Source: Dysgonomonas sp. 25
Lineage (GTDB): Bacteria > Bacteroidota > Bacteroidia > Bacteroidales > Dysgonomonadaceae
Assembly (NCBI RefSeq): GCF_010501075.1
Contig: NZ_QVMN01000004.1
Span: forward strand, 186,001-250,000
Reading direction: 5' to 3'
DNA length: 64,000 nt
Shown here: positions 17,363 to 27,171 of the stretch, piece by piece
How positions within the stretch are numbered: the stretch's first letter is position 1
Layout of the letters: every line of letters starts with the position of its first letter
Position numbers and translations under genes: made by a program
The notes under the pieces: generated by a model
What the model saw: only the letters and a program-made list of their open reading frames with translations
What the model was told of the DNA's origin: nothing
Databases searched by the model: none

Positions 17363-18730
17363 ATGATAAAACGGACAAGTAAACTGATCTTATTATTTTT
17401 CCTGCTGGCAGCAAATAGCATCAGCGCTCAAGACAATGTCATCGACCAGGTAATATGGGTCGTAGGAGACGAAGCGATCCTCAAATCGGACATCGAGCAG
17501 GTTCGTATCGAGATGCTTGCGCGGGGCGAGCGCCTCAATGGCGATCCTTATTGCTTTATACCGGAGCAATTGGCTGTGCAGAAGCTGTTTCTCGATCAGG
17601 CAAAAATAGACAGTATCACCGTAACCAATGCCGATATATCCCGTCAGGTTTCTTACTACGAGAATATGTATATAAGCAATATGGGATCGAAAGAGAAGGT
17701 TGAAGAATATCTGAAAGCTCCGATGGCAAAGCTGCGCGAAGAGTGGCGCGAGGATATCCGTAATAACTATATGGTAGAGCAGGTACAAGATAATATAACC
17801 AAAGATAAAGTCAAACTGACACCATCGGAAGTGCGCCGCTATTACAGCCAGTTGCCACAGGATAGCTTGCCGTATATGCCGACAACGGTCGAAGTGCAGA
17901 TTATTACGCACGAACCGGTCGTTCCGTTGGACGAGGTGAACCGTATAAAAGCCCGTCTCCGCGAATACTCGGAAAAAATACAATCGGGCAAAGAAGATTT
18001 CTCTACACTGGCAATCATTCACTCGGATGATACCGGTTCGGCACTCAATGGAGGTGAATTACCATTCTACGGGCGTGCCGAGTTAGACCCCAGCTTTGCT
18101 AATATGGCATTCTCGTTGAATGATCCTACTAAGGTGTCGAATATTGTAGAGACGGAATTCGGATACCATATCATTCAATTAGTGGAGCGTCGCGGCGATC
18201 GTATAAAAGTGCGCCACATCCTCCTCCGCCCGAAAATAGCCGATAAAGAACGAAAAGAAGCTACCAACCGGATGGATTCGCTCGTAAGGGATATCCGCGC
18301 CGAGAAATTTACATTCGAAGAAGCAACTGTTTTGTCGGCGGACGAAGATACACGCGCCAACAACGGGTTGATGGTTAATAAATCGGAGAGCCGCTCTTAT
18401 AGCGGAACATCCCGTTTCCGCATGGAAGACCTTCCGCCGGAAGTGAGTAAGGTAGTGGATAAGATGAAAGTAAACGAAATCTCCGAGCCATTCCTGATGA
18501 AGCTATCGAATGAGAAGGAAGTCGTTGCCATCGTCAAACTCCGTTCCCGCACCGAAGGGCATGTCGCCAATATTTCGGATGACTATCAGGCACTCAAAGC
18601 TATCGTTGAACAACGGAAACGGCAGGAAGTACTCAGCAAGTGGGTAAAAGACAAGATAAACAGTACATATATCTATATCGACAAGAACTGGATGAACTGC
18701 GACTTCAAATACGAAGGGTGGGTAAAATAG
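17363..18730 (+). CDS. surA: SurA-type periplasmic chaperone/peptidyl-prolyl isomerase
   Basis: A 455-residue exported protein. The signal peptide (LILLFFLLAANSISAQ) is followed by the SurA N-terminal domain opening VIDQVIWVVGDEAILKSDIE. Two parvulin domains follow at about 175-280 (NGGELPFYGRAELDPSF, then EFGYHIIQLVERRGD) and about 283-390 (KVRHILLRPK onward). The C-terminal helix ends the chaperone module. The order and length match SurA of Bacteroidota. It escorts outer-membrane proteins to the BAM complex. It sits directly before the OstA-like gene, consistent with an outer-membrane assembly cluster. A near-consensus -7 box (TATCTTTA, 17327-17334) may give it its own promoter. Confidence 0.9.
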   Translation: MIKRTSKLILLFFLLAANSISAQDNVIDQVIWVVGDEAILKSDIEQVRIEMLARGERLNGDPYCFIPEQLAVQKLFLDQAKIDSITVTNADISRQVSYYENMYISNMGSKEKVEEYLKAPMAKLREEWREDIRNNYMVEQVQDNITKDKVKLTPSEVRRYYSQLPQDSLPYMPTTVEVQIITHEPVVPLDEVNRIKARLREYSEKIQSGKEDFSTLAIIHSDDTGSALNGGELPFYGRAELDPSFANMAFSLNDPTKVSNIVETEFGYHIIQLVERRGDRIKVRHILLRPKIADKERKEATNRMDSLVRDIRAEKFTFEEATVLSADEDTRANNGLMVNKSESRSYSGTSRFRMEDLPPEVSKVVDKMKVNEISEPFLMKLSNEKEVVAIVKLRSRTEGHVANISDDYQALKAIVEQRKRQEVLSKWVKDKINSTYIYIDKNWMNCDFKYEGWVK

Positions 18731-18733
18731 TCC

Positions 18734-20488
18734 TTGCCGAAACCGAACCGGCTAAAAATAGCTAATTCTAACGTGATTAATAGAATATTCAAATATCTAA
18801 AGCAAAGGCACAGAATACCGGCTCTCGGTGTTTTGTGTCTCATTGCTATATACGCATCGGGGCAAACCTACCTCTCTTCGCGGGCGAAGCTTCCTGTATT
18901 TCCGCAGGAAGAATTATACATGGAAGTTCAGGCGCCCGATACCGTCGCACCGGCCAAGCAAACAGATCAATCGAGGGTTATTATTATTAAGCATGCTAAA
19001 AAGCTGGACAATAGTTCGGCCCGCAACCCCGATATCAATGTGCTCTTAGACAGCGTAATCCTTACGCATGCAGGAGCTTCCCTTTTTGCTGACAGCGTTT
19101 ATCTTTACGAGCAGTCTAACAAGATGGAAGCCTATAACAATGTCCGTATGGAGCAGGGCGATACGCTCTTTCTCTATGGCGACTTTATGGACTACAACGG
19201 GAATACCTCTATCGTAAAGGTGAGGGATAATGTGCGCCTCGAAAATAGTTCGGTGACGCTCTATACCGACAGCCTCAATTACGACCGTAACCTCAACATG
19301 GGGTATTACTTCGACGGAGGAATGCTGGTAGACGAAGAAAACGAACTGACATCCAACTGGGGACAATACGAACCTGACAACAAACGTGCCCTTTTCAGGG
19401 ACAATGTGAAGGTTGTGAATGCCAAATTTACGCTCGAATCCGACTCGCTGGAATATTATACAGAGACCAAGATAGTTAAGATAGTAAGCCCTACCCGGAT
19501 AGTTTCCGATAGCGGGGTTATCCATACCTCGAACGGTTGGTACAATACCGTGACCGAAGAATCCGTATTGCTCGACCAGTCTACCGTTTACAGCAATCAG
19601 GGCGATAAGATTCTGCGTGGTGATTCTATCGTCTATCACAAAGGGAAAGGATATGGCGAGGTATTCGGGAACATGTTTATGCAGGACACTGTACGCAAAG
19701 TCATCCTGCGCGGGCACTATGGCTACTTCAACGATTCCACCGAATATGCTTTCGCAACCGATTCGGCTTATGCCATCGAGTATTCCGAGAAAGACAGCTT
19801 ATTCTTGCATGCCAACATTCTGGAACTCGAGAAAGACTCGATTTACCGCGTAATGAAAGCCTATCACGAAGTTCGTTTCTACCGCCGCGATTTGCAAGGT
19901 GTTTGCGATTCGATGCAGTTTAATTCGCGCGACTCGGTTTTGCACCTCTTCCGCGAACCTGTTTTATGGCACGAATCGAACCAGATATCGGGCGACACGA
20001 TAGATGTCTTTATGAACGACAGCACCATTGATTATATCCATGTCAAAAGATACAGCTTTTCCATCGAACGGAAAGATTCCCTGATGTACAACCAGATGAA
20101 GGGGCGCTCTATGAAAGCCTATATGGCAAACGGGAAAATTAAGCGGATATTTATCGACGGCAACGCCGAATCCATCTATTATCCCGAGGAAGACGACGGA
20201 ACGGTTTTAGGCTTGAATCACATGACCAGCGGCTACTTCGAAGTCATATTCAACGACGAAACCAAGCTGGAAAAGATGAAAGCATGGCCCGAACCTGTCG
20301 CTAAGCTTTCGCCTCCCGACCTGATATTGGATAGCGAACGACGCTTACCAGACTTTGTCTGGCTCGACTATCTCCGCCCGAAAGATAAAATGGATATCTT
20401 CCGTAAGGTGAAGAAAAGAGCCGAAGACATCAAAGAACATAAATCAATTATACCCGATAATTTCGAGTTTCCGGTAGAATTCGAATAA
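18734..20488 (+). CDS. OstA-like protein (LptA/LptD N-terminal-type beta-jelly-roll, LPS transport)
   Basis: About 570-584 residues. A hydrophobic signal ([16 protein letters not shown]) leads into an Asp/Tyr-rich repeated beta-jelly-roll of the OstA family: units such as [36 protein letters not shown] and [18 protein letters not shown] recur through the protein. The family forms the periplasmic lipopolysaccharide bridge to the outer membrane. The start is uncertain: TTG at 18734 lies 3 bp after surA, and GTG at 18773 also gives a good signal peptide. No ATG fits. The gene is followed by mutL after 14 bp. Confidence 0.85.
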   Translation: MPKPNRLKIANSNVINRIFKYLKQRHRIPALGVLCLIAIYASGQTYLSSRAKLPVFPQEELYMEVQAPDTVAPAKQTDQSRVIIIKHAKKLDNSSARNPDINVLLDSVILTHAGASLFADSVYLYEQSNKMEAYNNVRMEQGDTLFLYGDFMDYNGNTSIVKVRDNVRLENSSVTLYTDSLNYDRNLNMGYYFDGGMLVDEENELTSNWGQYEPDNKRALFRDNVKVVNAKFTLESDSLEYYTETKIVKIVSPTRIVSDSGVIHTSNGWYNTVTEESVLLDQSTVYSNQGDKILRGDSIVYHKGKGYGEVFGNMFMQDTVRKVILRGHYGYFNDSTEYAFATDSAYAIEYSEKDSLFLHANILELEKDSIYRVMKAYHEVRFYRRDLQGVCDSMQFNSRDSVLHLFREPVLWHESNQISGDTIDVFMNDSTIDYIHVKRYSFSIERKDSLMYNQMKGRSMKAYMANGKIKRIFIDGNAESIYYPEEDDGTVLGLNHMTSGYFEVIFNDETKLEKMKAWPEPVAKLSPPDLILDSERRLPDFVWLDYLRPKDKMDIFRKVKKRAEDIKEHKSIIPDNFEFPVEFE

Positions 20489-20502
20489 CGACTTTTCTTG
20501 TA

Positions 20503-22353
20503 ATGAGTGATATTATACATCTTTTGCCCGATTCGATAGCCAACCAGATTGCAGCCGGAGAGGTTGTGCAGCGACCTGCTTCTGTTATCAAGGAGTTGGT
20601 AGAGAACGCAATAGATGCCGGTGCGGATAGCATACAGGTTATCATCAAGGATGCCGGACGGACACTCATACAGGTAATCGACAATGGAAAAGGAATGTCT
20701 CCCACTGATGCCCGCCTCGCTTTCGAGCGGCATGCTACTTCCAAAATCAGCAAAGCTGAAGACCTGTTTGCCTTGCATACAATGGGCTTCCGTGGCGAAG
20801 CATTGGCCTCTATTGCTGCCATTTCGCATGTCGAATTGCGGACAAGAAGAGCCGAAGACGAGATTGGTACACTCCTCAAGATAAACGGCTCGGATGTAGA
20901 GATGCAGGAGCCTGTAGCTTGTCCCGCGGGGAGCAATTTCTCCATTCGCAACATCTTCTTTAATATACCGGCTCGCCGTAAGTTCCTGAAATCGAACGAC
21001 ACGGAGCGTCGCCATATACTGACCGAATTTGAGCGCATCGTATTGGTCAATCCGCAAGTCGAATTTTCGTTTGTCGATAACGATGTCGAAGCCTTGCATT
21101 ACCCTGCGAGCAATCTCCGGCAACGTATCGTGAACGTGATAGGCAAAAGCTTCAACCAGCAGCTGATAACCCTCGATATAGATACGTCGCTTGCCAAAAT
21201 ATATGGCTTCATCGGTAAACCCGAGGCGGCACGGAAAGCCCGCGCATTGCAGTACTTCTTTGTCAACGGGCGCTATATGCGGCATCCGTATTTCAACAAA
21301 GCCGTGACGTCGGCGTACGCGCATCTTTTGCCCGAAGGGGCGAACCCGAATTATTTCATCTATTTCGACGTTGCGCCCGATACAATCGATGTAAACATAC
21401 ATCCCACCAAAACCGAGATTAAGTTTGAGAACGAACAGCCTATCTGGCAAATCCTTTCGGCAGCGGTGAAAGAAGCGCTTGGCAAATTCAATGCCGTGCC
21501 GACAATCGATTTCGATACCGACGGGGCTGTTGAGATTCCGATATATAACCCCGTGCAGAGCAATACACCGCCACAGGTGCATGTCAATCCCGACTATAAT
21601 CCCTTTAAATCCACTTCGGCTGGAAGCGGAGGAGGACAATCGTATAACCGTCCGAAAGTTGATTGGGAGCAATTTTACCAAGGATTTGAGAAGGAGAAAG
21701 AGGTTTCGCAAGATACCGTTCTCCCCGACGATGATAAGACACTCTTTTCTGCTGCTGAAACGAAGCAAGAGAGCGAAGTGTCCGCATTGGATCTCAATAT
21801 CCATTATCAGTATAAGAACAGGCATATCCTGACCTCTGCCAAATCGGGATTGATGCTGATAGACCAGCACCGGGCGCATACCCGCATCCTGTTCGATCAG
21901 TTTATCAGGGAGATACAACAGAAAAAAGGTATCTCACAACGAACGCTTTTCCCCGAAGTAATCGAACTTTCGCCATCAGAAGCAACAATGATTCCGTACC
22001 TCACGGATGACCTCGAAGCTGTAGGGTTCGACCTGAGTTTCTTGGGCAACAATTCGTATGCTATCAATGGTGTTCCGTCCGAAATAATGAATGTGGATGC
22101 CGTACAGCTTATTCACAACATCATCAACAAAAGCATCGAAACAGGCTGCGACGTGAAAGAGGAGATACAGGAAACATTGGCTCTCTCCATGGCATATGCT
22201 GCGGCTATCCCATACGGGCAGAAGCTGACGGATGAGGAGATGAACCGCATTGTGGATCAGTTGTTTGCCTCGCTTTCGCCAAAACATACGCCCGATGGCA
22301 AAACGATAATTGCTATGCTCGAGGACGAGAATATCGACCGCATGTTCCGATAA
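20503..22353 (+). CDS. mutL: DNA mismatch repair protein MutL, C-terminal endonuclease motifs not intact
   Basis: A 616-residue protein. The GHKL ATPase part is complete: [46 protein letters not shown] and [12 protein letters not shown]. The transducer domain follows, then a linker rich in Pro/Gly/Ser (about 360-410) and the C-terminal dimerisation domain. In endonuclease-type MutL the latter carries DQHA(x)2E(x)4E and CPHGRP. Here the first reads [12 protein letters not shown] (from Asp454) and the second TPDGKT (596-601), so key metal ligands are missing. The protein recognises MutS-bound mismatches and coordinates repair. It is the fifth gene of the cluster and probably co-transcribed with ostA and the radical SAM gene. 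Confidence 0.95.
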   Translation: MSDIIHLLPDSIANQIAAGEVVQRPASVIKELVENAIDAGADSIQVIIKDAGRTLIQVIDNGKGMSPTDARLAFERHATSKISKAEDLFALHTMGFRGEALASIAAISHVELRTRRAEDEIGTLLKINGSDVEMQEPVACPAGSNFSIRNIFFNIPARRKFLKSNDTERRHILTEFERIVLVNPQVEFSFVDNDVEALHYPASNLRQRIVNVIGKSFNQQLITLDIDTSLAKIYGFIGKPEAARKARALQYFFVNGRYMRHPYFNKAVTSAYAHLLPEGANPNYFIYFDVAPDTIDVNIHPTKTEIKFENEQPIWQILSAAVKEALGKFNAVPTIDFDTDGAVEIPIYNPVQSNTPPQVHVNPDYNPFKSTSAGSGGGQSYNRPKVDWEQFYQGFEKEKEVSQDTVLPDDDKTLFSAAETKQESEVSALDLNIHYQYKNRHILTSAKSGLMLIDQHRAHTRILFDQFIREIQQKKGISQRTLFPEVIELSPSEATMIPYLTDDLEAVGFDLSFLGNNSYAINGVPSEIMNVDAVQLIHNIINKSIETGCDVKEEIQETLALSMAYAAAIPYGQKLTDEEMNRIVDQLFASLSPKHTPDGKTIIAMLEDENIDRMFR

Positions 22354-22356
22354 CCT

Positions 22357-23283
22357 ATGAGAAACGGATATTACAGAGAATTCGGCGAACTGCTCACCTC
22401 GCATTTTCCCTACAAAGTACAAAAGATATCGGTTAATGCCGGTTTCACCTGTCCCAATCGCGATGGTGTAAAAGGGGTAGGAGGTTGTACCTATTGTAAT
22501 AATCAGAGCTTTAGCCCGGGATATGGGGCTACGGAGAAAAGTGTTACCAAGCAACTCGAAGAGGGTATACGCTTCTTTTCGCACAAATATTCTGCGATGA
22601 AGTATCTTGCTTATTTTCAGTCTTATACCAATACGTACGACTCTACGGATAAGCTGATCGAAAAATACGAAGAAGCACTTTCGTATCCGGATGTCGTGGG
22701 ATTGATAATCGGCACACGCCCCGATTGCATGCCCGACGATTTGCTTGCTTATTTTGCCGGACTGAATAAAAGGACTTTCCTGCTTATTGAATACGGCTTG
22801 GAGTCTACGCTCGACCGCACATTGGCATTTGTCAACAGAGGGCATACCTTTGCCGATAGCTGCGAAGCTATCCAAAAGACGGCTTCTGCCGGAATAATGA
22901 CAGGGGCGCATCTCATTCTTGGGTTACCGCACGAATCGAAAGAGGAGATTCTGGCGCATGCCAACCTTATCTCGCAATTGCCTTTGACTACCATTAAGTT
23001 GCACCAACTGCAACTTATTCGGGGGACGGTTATGGCGCGCCAATTCAGAGAGCATCCCGAATGGTTCGACCTTTTCGCAGTAGATGATTATATCGACCTT
23101 TGCATCGACTTCGCCGAACGGCTGAATCCTGATTTTTATATCGAGCGCTTTGTTTCGCAGTCGCCCAAAGAGCTGTTGATTGCACCGGATTGGGGATTGA
23201 AGAATTTTGAATTTACGGCCAAAATATTAAAAAGATTCAAAGAGCGGGATACGAGACAAGGAAAATATTTCGTATCAAAGTAA
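22357..23283 (+). CDS. Radical SAM protein of the YhcC/TIGR01212 family
   Basis: A 308-residue cytoplasmic protein. The N-terminus reads YYREFGELLTSHFPYKVQKI, then NAGFTCPNRDG, and GGCTYCNNQSFSPGY supplies the close-spaced cysteines. This is the divergent iron-sulphur cluster binding pattern of YhcC-type radical SAM proteins. GTRPDCMPDDLLAYF and LIEYGLESTLDRTL are typical barrel motifs. The family is widespread, but the substrate is not firmly known. The gene starts 3 bp after mutL, so it is co-transcribed. Confidence 0.88.
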   Translation: MRNGYYREFGELLTSHFPYKVQKISVNAGFTCPNRDGVKGVGGCTYCNNQSFSPGYGATEKSVTKQLEEGIRFFSHKYSAMKYLAYFQSYTNTYDSTDKLIEKYEEALSYPDVVGLIIGTRPDCMPDDLLAYFAGLNKRTFLLIEYGLESTLDRTLAFVNRGHTFADSCEAIQKTASAGIMTGAHLILGLPHESKEEILAHANLISQLPLTTIKLHQLQLIRGTVMARQFREHPEWFDLFAVDDYIDLCIDFAERLNPDFYIERFVSQSPKELLIAPDWGLKNFEFTAKILKRFKERDTRQGKYFVSK

Positions 23284-23438
23284 GTTTTTCTTATAGATAA
23301 TTTATTTCCTTTCCGATAACAAAATCCTTACTTTATAGCTAAATAGAGTGTGCGTAAATTGTTGATTTTATGTATTGTAGTTTTTGTTAGGGCTTACTTT
23401 TATAGCTTACTCACAAACTAAAATCAGGATATCTGTGT

Positions 23439-23446
23439 TATTTTTG
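23439..23446 (+). promoter_or_regulatory. -7 box of the amylase-family gene
   Basis: TATTTTTG, exact consensus, 43 bp before the ATG at 23490. Confidence 0.45.
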
Positions 23447-23489
23447 TGATGATACGCGATATTACATCAAATATAAAACCTTACTGACC

Positions 23490-25403
23490 ATGAATAAATT
23501 CTTCCTGTACGCATTGTACATCTTCCTCCCTTTATCATTTATAGCCTGTAGCGATAGCGACAACGATCCGAAACCAACACCACCACCAAGTGGTAGTGTG
23601 AGTGATTACCGCGACGGTATAACCCGTATCAGTAACGATTCGCTTGCGTTTGTCCTCTTTGCCCCGAACAAGGGTACGGTGCATCTGATTGGGGACTTCA
23701 ATAACTGGGCGGTTTCGGACAAGTACAAAATGACGAAGGACGGCGACCGTTTCTGGATAAAGATAGGTGGCCTCCAAAGCAATAAAGAATATGTTTGTCA
23801 ATACCTTATCGACAGCAAGATCCGCATTGCCGATCCGTATGCCAATAAGATTTCCGATCCGTGGAACGACGGCGAAATCACATCGGACATATATCCTGAC
23901 CTGATTCAATATCCGACGGGGAAAACAACCGAAATAGCGATGGTAGTAAGCACTGCGCCCAATAATTATTCGTGGCGGGTAGATAACTTCCAGGTGGCTG
24001 CTCCCGAAAAATTGACTATCTATGAGATTCTGATTCGTGATTTTACCGAGCAACGGACAATCAAAGGTGTCAAAGGAAAGGTCTCATACCTCAAAGATTT
24101 AGGCGTGAATGCTGTCGAGTTGATGCCATTCAACGAGTTCGAAGGAAACGATAGCTGGGGATATAACCCGTCTTTCTATTTCGCTCCCGACAAAGCTTAC
24201 GGCACATCCAACGATTTCAAGGATTTTGTAGACGAATGCCACGCAAACGGCATCGCCGTCATTATGGATATGGTATTGAATCACAGCTACGGACAAAGCC
24301 CGCTGGTACGTATGTATCAGGATACATCTACCGGTCAGCCGACTGCCGATAATCCGTGGTATAACCAACGCTCGAACTTCGACAACCCGGATGCTCAATG
24401 GGGGTATGATTTCAATCACGAAAGCACTTATACGCAGCAGTTTGTCGATAGTGTATTCTCTTATTGGATGAGCGAATATAAGATAGACGGCTTCCGCCTC
24501 GACTTCACCAAAGGATTTACCAATACGCGCTTCGCTAACAGCGGCGACGAGGCTTGGGGAAGTGTTTACGATGCTGCCCGTATCAATATACTGAAACGCA
24601 TTCATAATGAGATAAAAAGGCGTAAGCCGGATGCCCTGATGATCTGCGAACACCTCTCGTTCAATGAAGAGGAGAAGGAACTATCCGATGCCGGCATCTT
24701 GCTGTGGGGCAATATCAACCATAATTCGTGCGAAGCCACCATGGGCTGGACGCAGGATAATGGTGGCGGCAACTGGAACTCCGATATCTCGTGGGGATCG
24801 TATAAAGAAAGAGGCTGGACACAGCCGAATCTCGTCACCTACATGGAAAGCCACGACGAGGAGCGCCTGATGTATAAGACCTCTCAATGGGGAAAAGTGA
24901 ATGGCACATATGATACTACAGATCCTGTAACGAGAGCCGAACGTGCGTCTGCGGCGGCAGTTATACTGATGTCGATTCCGGGACCGAAAATGATATGGCA
25001 ATTCGGCGAACTGGGCTACGACTACAAGTTAGGCAGCAGCATGGAAGACGGACGCCTCGATAAAAAGCCTATCCGTTGGGATTACTACAACGAAGCCGAA
25101 CGACGCGCTTTGCATGATGTGTATGCCCAGATGATAAACCTGCGCAAGACGAATGATGCCTTTGCTGCGTCGGATTACACTATATCCCTTGCCAAGCCGG
25201 TTAAATCGGTATTGCTGAAATCGGGAAATACGTATATCTGTGCAATCGCTAACTTCGACACGGAAGCCGTAACGGAGACAGTCAACTTCGGCAAAGCGGC
25301 AACATGGAAAGATTATTTTACCGGAACAACATTCGCAACGACCGGGCCAACAGCTTCTATTCCACTGCAACCCGGCGAATATTTGCTCTATATAAGCGAA
25401 TAA
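23490..25403 (+). CDS. Surface lipoprotein alpha-amylase-family glycoside hydrolase (GH13) with N-terminal CBM48-like domain
   Basis: A 637-residue lipoprotein. The signal peptide ends LSFIAC followed by SDSDND, an acidic stretch suggesting display on the outer surface. Residues about 45-140 form a CBM48/isoamylase N-terminal-like beta domain (FAPNKGTVHLIGDFNNWAV). The GH13 barrel shows its conserved regions in order: DMVLNHSYG, DGFRLDFTKGF with the nucleophile Asp, ALMICEHLS with the acid/base Glu, and MESHDEERL with the third Asp. A C-terminal beta domain ends the protein. It should cut alpha-1,4 glucans such as starch or glycogen. No susCD pair is adjacent, so it is a solitary gene. A terminator follows. 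Confidence 0.9.
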   Translation: MNKFFLYALYIFLPLSFIACSDSDNDPKPTPPPSGSVSDYRDGITRISNDSLAFVLFAPNKGTVHLIGDFNNWAVSDKYKMTKDGDRFWIKIGGLQSNKEYVCQYLIDSKIRIADPYANKISDPWNDGEITSDIYPDLIQYPTGKTTEIAMVVSTAPNNYSWRVDNFQVAAPEKLTIYEILIRDFTEQRTIKGVKGKVSYLKDLGVNAVELMPFNEFEGNDSWGYNPSFYFAPDKAYGTSNDFKDFVDECHANGIAVIMDMVLNHSYGQSPLVRMYQDTSTGQPTADNPWYNQRSNFDNPDAQWGYDFNHESTYTQQFVDSVFSYWMSEYKIDGFRLDFTKGFTNTRFANSGDEAWGSVYDAARINILKRIHNEIKRRKPDALMICEHLSFNEEEKELSDAGILLWGNINHNSCEATMGWTQDNGGGNWNSDISWGSYKERGWTQPNLVTYMESHDEERLMYKTSQWGKVNGTYDTTDPVTRAERASAAAVILMSIPGPKMIWQFGELGYDYKLGSSMEDGRLDKKPIRWDYYNEAERRALHDVYAQMINLRKTNDAFAASDYTISLAKPVKSVLLKSGNTYICAIANFDTEAVTETVNFGKAATWKDYFTGTTFATTGPTASIPLQPGEYLLYISE

Positions 25404-25421
25404 CACAGACCAATGACAATG

Positions 25422-25450
25422 AAAAAGCCTCTTTAGTGAAAGAGGCTTTT
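25422..25450. terminator. Bidirectional terminator between amylase and thrC
   Basis: GCCTCTTT (25427-25434) pairs with AAAGAGGC (25439-25446) around a 4-nt loop, with A run before and T run after, so it works from both sides of the convergent pair. Confidence 0.85.
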
Positions 25451-25463
25451 CCGTATATGGGTG

Positions 25464-26762
25464 TTATCGAAGCAGATACTTCTTGAACTCTTCAAAGTCG
25501 GCTACCATCTCTATACGCTGCTTAGTGCCTTTCATAAAGGCTTTCAACTTATCGGGGATGCTGACGGGCTGCCCGATAATGGCTTCCACTGTTTCGAGGA
25601 ACTTGGCAGGATGAGCTGTTTCGAGGAACACACCTGTTTCGTCCTTGTCCAATCCTTCTTTCAATGCCCTGAAACCACATGCACCATGCGGATCTAACAG
25701 ATAGCCTGTTCTGTTGAAAGTCTCTTTTACGGTCTCGCTTATCTGCTCGTCGGTATAGCTGTAACCGCTGATTTCGTTGACGATAGCTTCGTGCGAATGT
25801 CCGTATAAATCGAGTACCCGTGCAAAATTGCTGGGATCGCCTACGTCCATTGCATTGGCTATTGTCTGCACCGATGCGCGAGGGGAGTAGACGCCCGTGC
25901 GGAGGTATTGCAGGAATATATCGTTGCGGTTGTTGGCTGCGACAAAGCGCTTCACGGGTAATCCCATACGCTTGGCGATCAATCCCGCCGTTATGTTTCC
26001 GAAGTTCCCGCTTGGCACGCAGAATACAACATTTTCGGCTTTTCCTTGCTTTTTCAATTGCGCATAGGCATTGAAATAGTAGAATGCTTGCGGCAGGAAG
26101 CGCGCGACATTTATCGAGTTGGCCGATGTCAGGTTCAGCTTGTTGTTGAGGTCGCTGTCGAGAAAGGCTGTTTTGACCAGTGCCTGACAGTCGTCGAATG
26201 TACCGTCTATCTCGAGGGCTGTGATGTTCCGCCCTAAAGTAGTGAACTGGCACTCCTGTATGGGGCTTACTTTCCCCTTGGGATAGAGGACATGTACATG
26301 AATACCTTCGACCCCTAAGAAGCCATTGGCAACGGCGCTGCCGGTATCGCCCGAAGTGGCGACCAGCACATCGACGTCTTTTTGTCCCTGCTTGCGGATG
26401 AAATGGGCTAACAACCGCGCCATAAACCGTCCGCCTACATCCTTGAATGCAAGGGTAGGACCGTGAAACAGTTCGAGGCTATAGATATTATCCTCGACGT
26501 GCACCAGCGGAGTTTCGAAATTCAACGTATCGTACACAATCGCTTTGAGCGTTGCGGCATCTATATCTTCCCCGAAAAAGGCATCGGCCACGGTATAGGC
26601 GATCTCCTGAAAGGACAGTTTATCGATGCTTTCGAAAAAGGATTGCGGCAAAACCTTTATCTCTTGCGGCATATACAAACCCTTATCCGGCGCAAGCCCT
26701 TTGACAACGGCCTCTTGTAGTCCGACTTCGGGTGACTGTTTGTTGGTGCTGTAATATTGCAT
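25464..26762 (-). CDS. thrC: Threonine synthase
   Basis: A 432-residue PLP enzyme that converts O-phosphohomoserine to threonine. The start YYSTNKQSPEVGLQEAVVKGL and LFHGPTLAFKDVGGRFMARL, holding the PLP-binding Lys, are diagnostic. ATSGDTGSAVANGF and VPSGNFGNITAGLIAKRMG provide the phosphate-binding and glycine-rich loops. Length and motifs match the long (bacterial/fungal) threonine synthase class. It stands alone here, not next to thrA or thrB. A -7 box lies upstream at 26795-26802, and the shared terminator lies downstream. Confidence 0.96.
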   Translation of the reverse strand: MQYYSTNKQSPEVGLQEAVVKGLAPDKGLYMPQEIKVLPQSFFESIDKLSFQEIAYTVADAFFGEDIDAATLKAIVYDTLNFETPLVHVEDNIYSLELFHGPTLAFKDVGGRFMARLLAHFIRKQGQKDVDVLVATSGDTGSAVANGFLGVEGIHVHVLYPKGKVSPIQECQFTTLGRNITALEIDGTFDDCQALVKTAFLDSDLNNKLNLTSANSINVARFLPQAFYYFNAYAQLKKQGKAENVVFCVPSGNFGNITAGLIAKRMGLPVKRFVAANNRNDIFLQYLRTGVYSPRASVQTIANAMDVGDPSNFARVLDLYGHSHEAIVNEISGYSYTDEQISETVKETFNRTGYLLDPHGACGFRALKEGLDKDETGVFLETAHPAKFLETVEAIIGQPVSIPDKLKAFMKGTKQRIEMVADFEEFKKYLLR

Positions 26763-26794
26763 ATTTTCTATTCAATTTCTTGTCAAACGAATTA

Positions 26795-26802
26795 CAAAAA
26801 TA
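26795..26802 (-). promoter_or_regulatory. -7 box of thrC
   Basis: The minus strand reads TATTTTTG, exact consensus, 33 bp upstream of the ATG at 26762. Confidence 0.5.
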
Positions 26803-26867
26803 GCATTTTTTTATGAATGGATTCTATTTTTAATCATTTTGATTGTTGAATAAAAGATCGGATACTT

Positions 26868-27168
26868 TACAAACTTGACAATTATTACACGATACAGTGT
26901 TTTTTTGCCTTGTCATTTTTTATTACTTAACCACGAAGAACGCAAAGATTCTACACAAAGGGCACAAAGTAAAAGAACGGTTCTGTCATGCCGAGCAAAG
27001 CGAAGCATCCCGACCAGAGGATGAACAACGTAATGAGCTCCCTCGCATCCGCTCGGGATGACAAAGTATATGTCAACTTGTTTACTCGTCTACTTGTCAA
27101 CTCTTCTTATATAGATAAAGTTTCTTGTAACTCGTAACTGCCCGAAGGGCGAAGTAACTGTGCGAAGC
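26868..27168 (-). repeat. Left arm of inverted repeat pair 1 (intergenic mosaic repeat)
   Basis: Read on the minus strand, this stretch matches 34089-34366: the CTTCGCCCTTCGGGCAGTTAC hairpin-like start, the AGAAACTTTATCTATATAAG segment, GTAGACGAGTAAACAAGTTG, ATATACTTTGTCATCCCGAG, a GTCATG...GCTCGG palindromic core, and AAAACACTGTATCG. The best-kept part is about 27043-27165. It also holds a TTACTTAACCACGAAGAACG module shared with 44.4-45.1 kb and 60.4 kb. Its ends GTCATGCCGAGC and GCTCGGGATGAC can pair, giving a REP-like hairpin. No gene was found in the roughly 410-bp gap between thrC and the gene at 27172. Confidence 0.85.
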
Positions 27169-27171
27169 ACA

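Noticed and set aside
20368-21918. 516-codon minus-strand frame
   Set aside because: It is antisense to mutL and the end of the OstA-like gene, which are certain.
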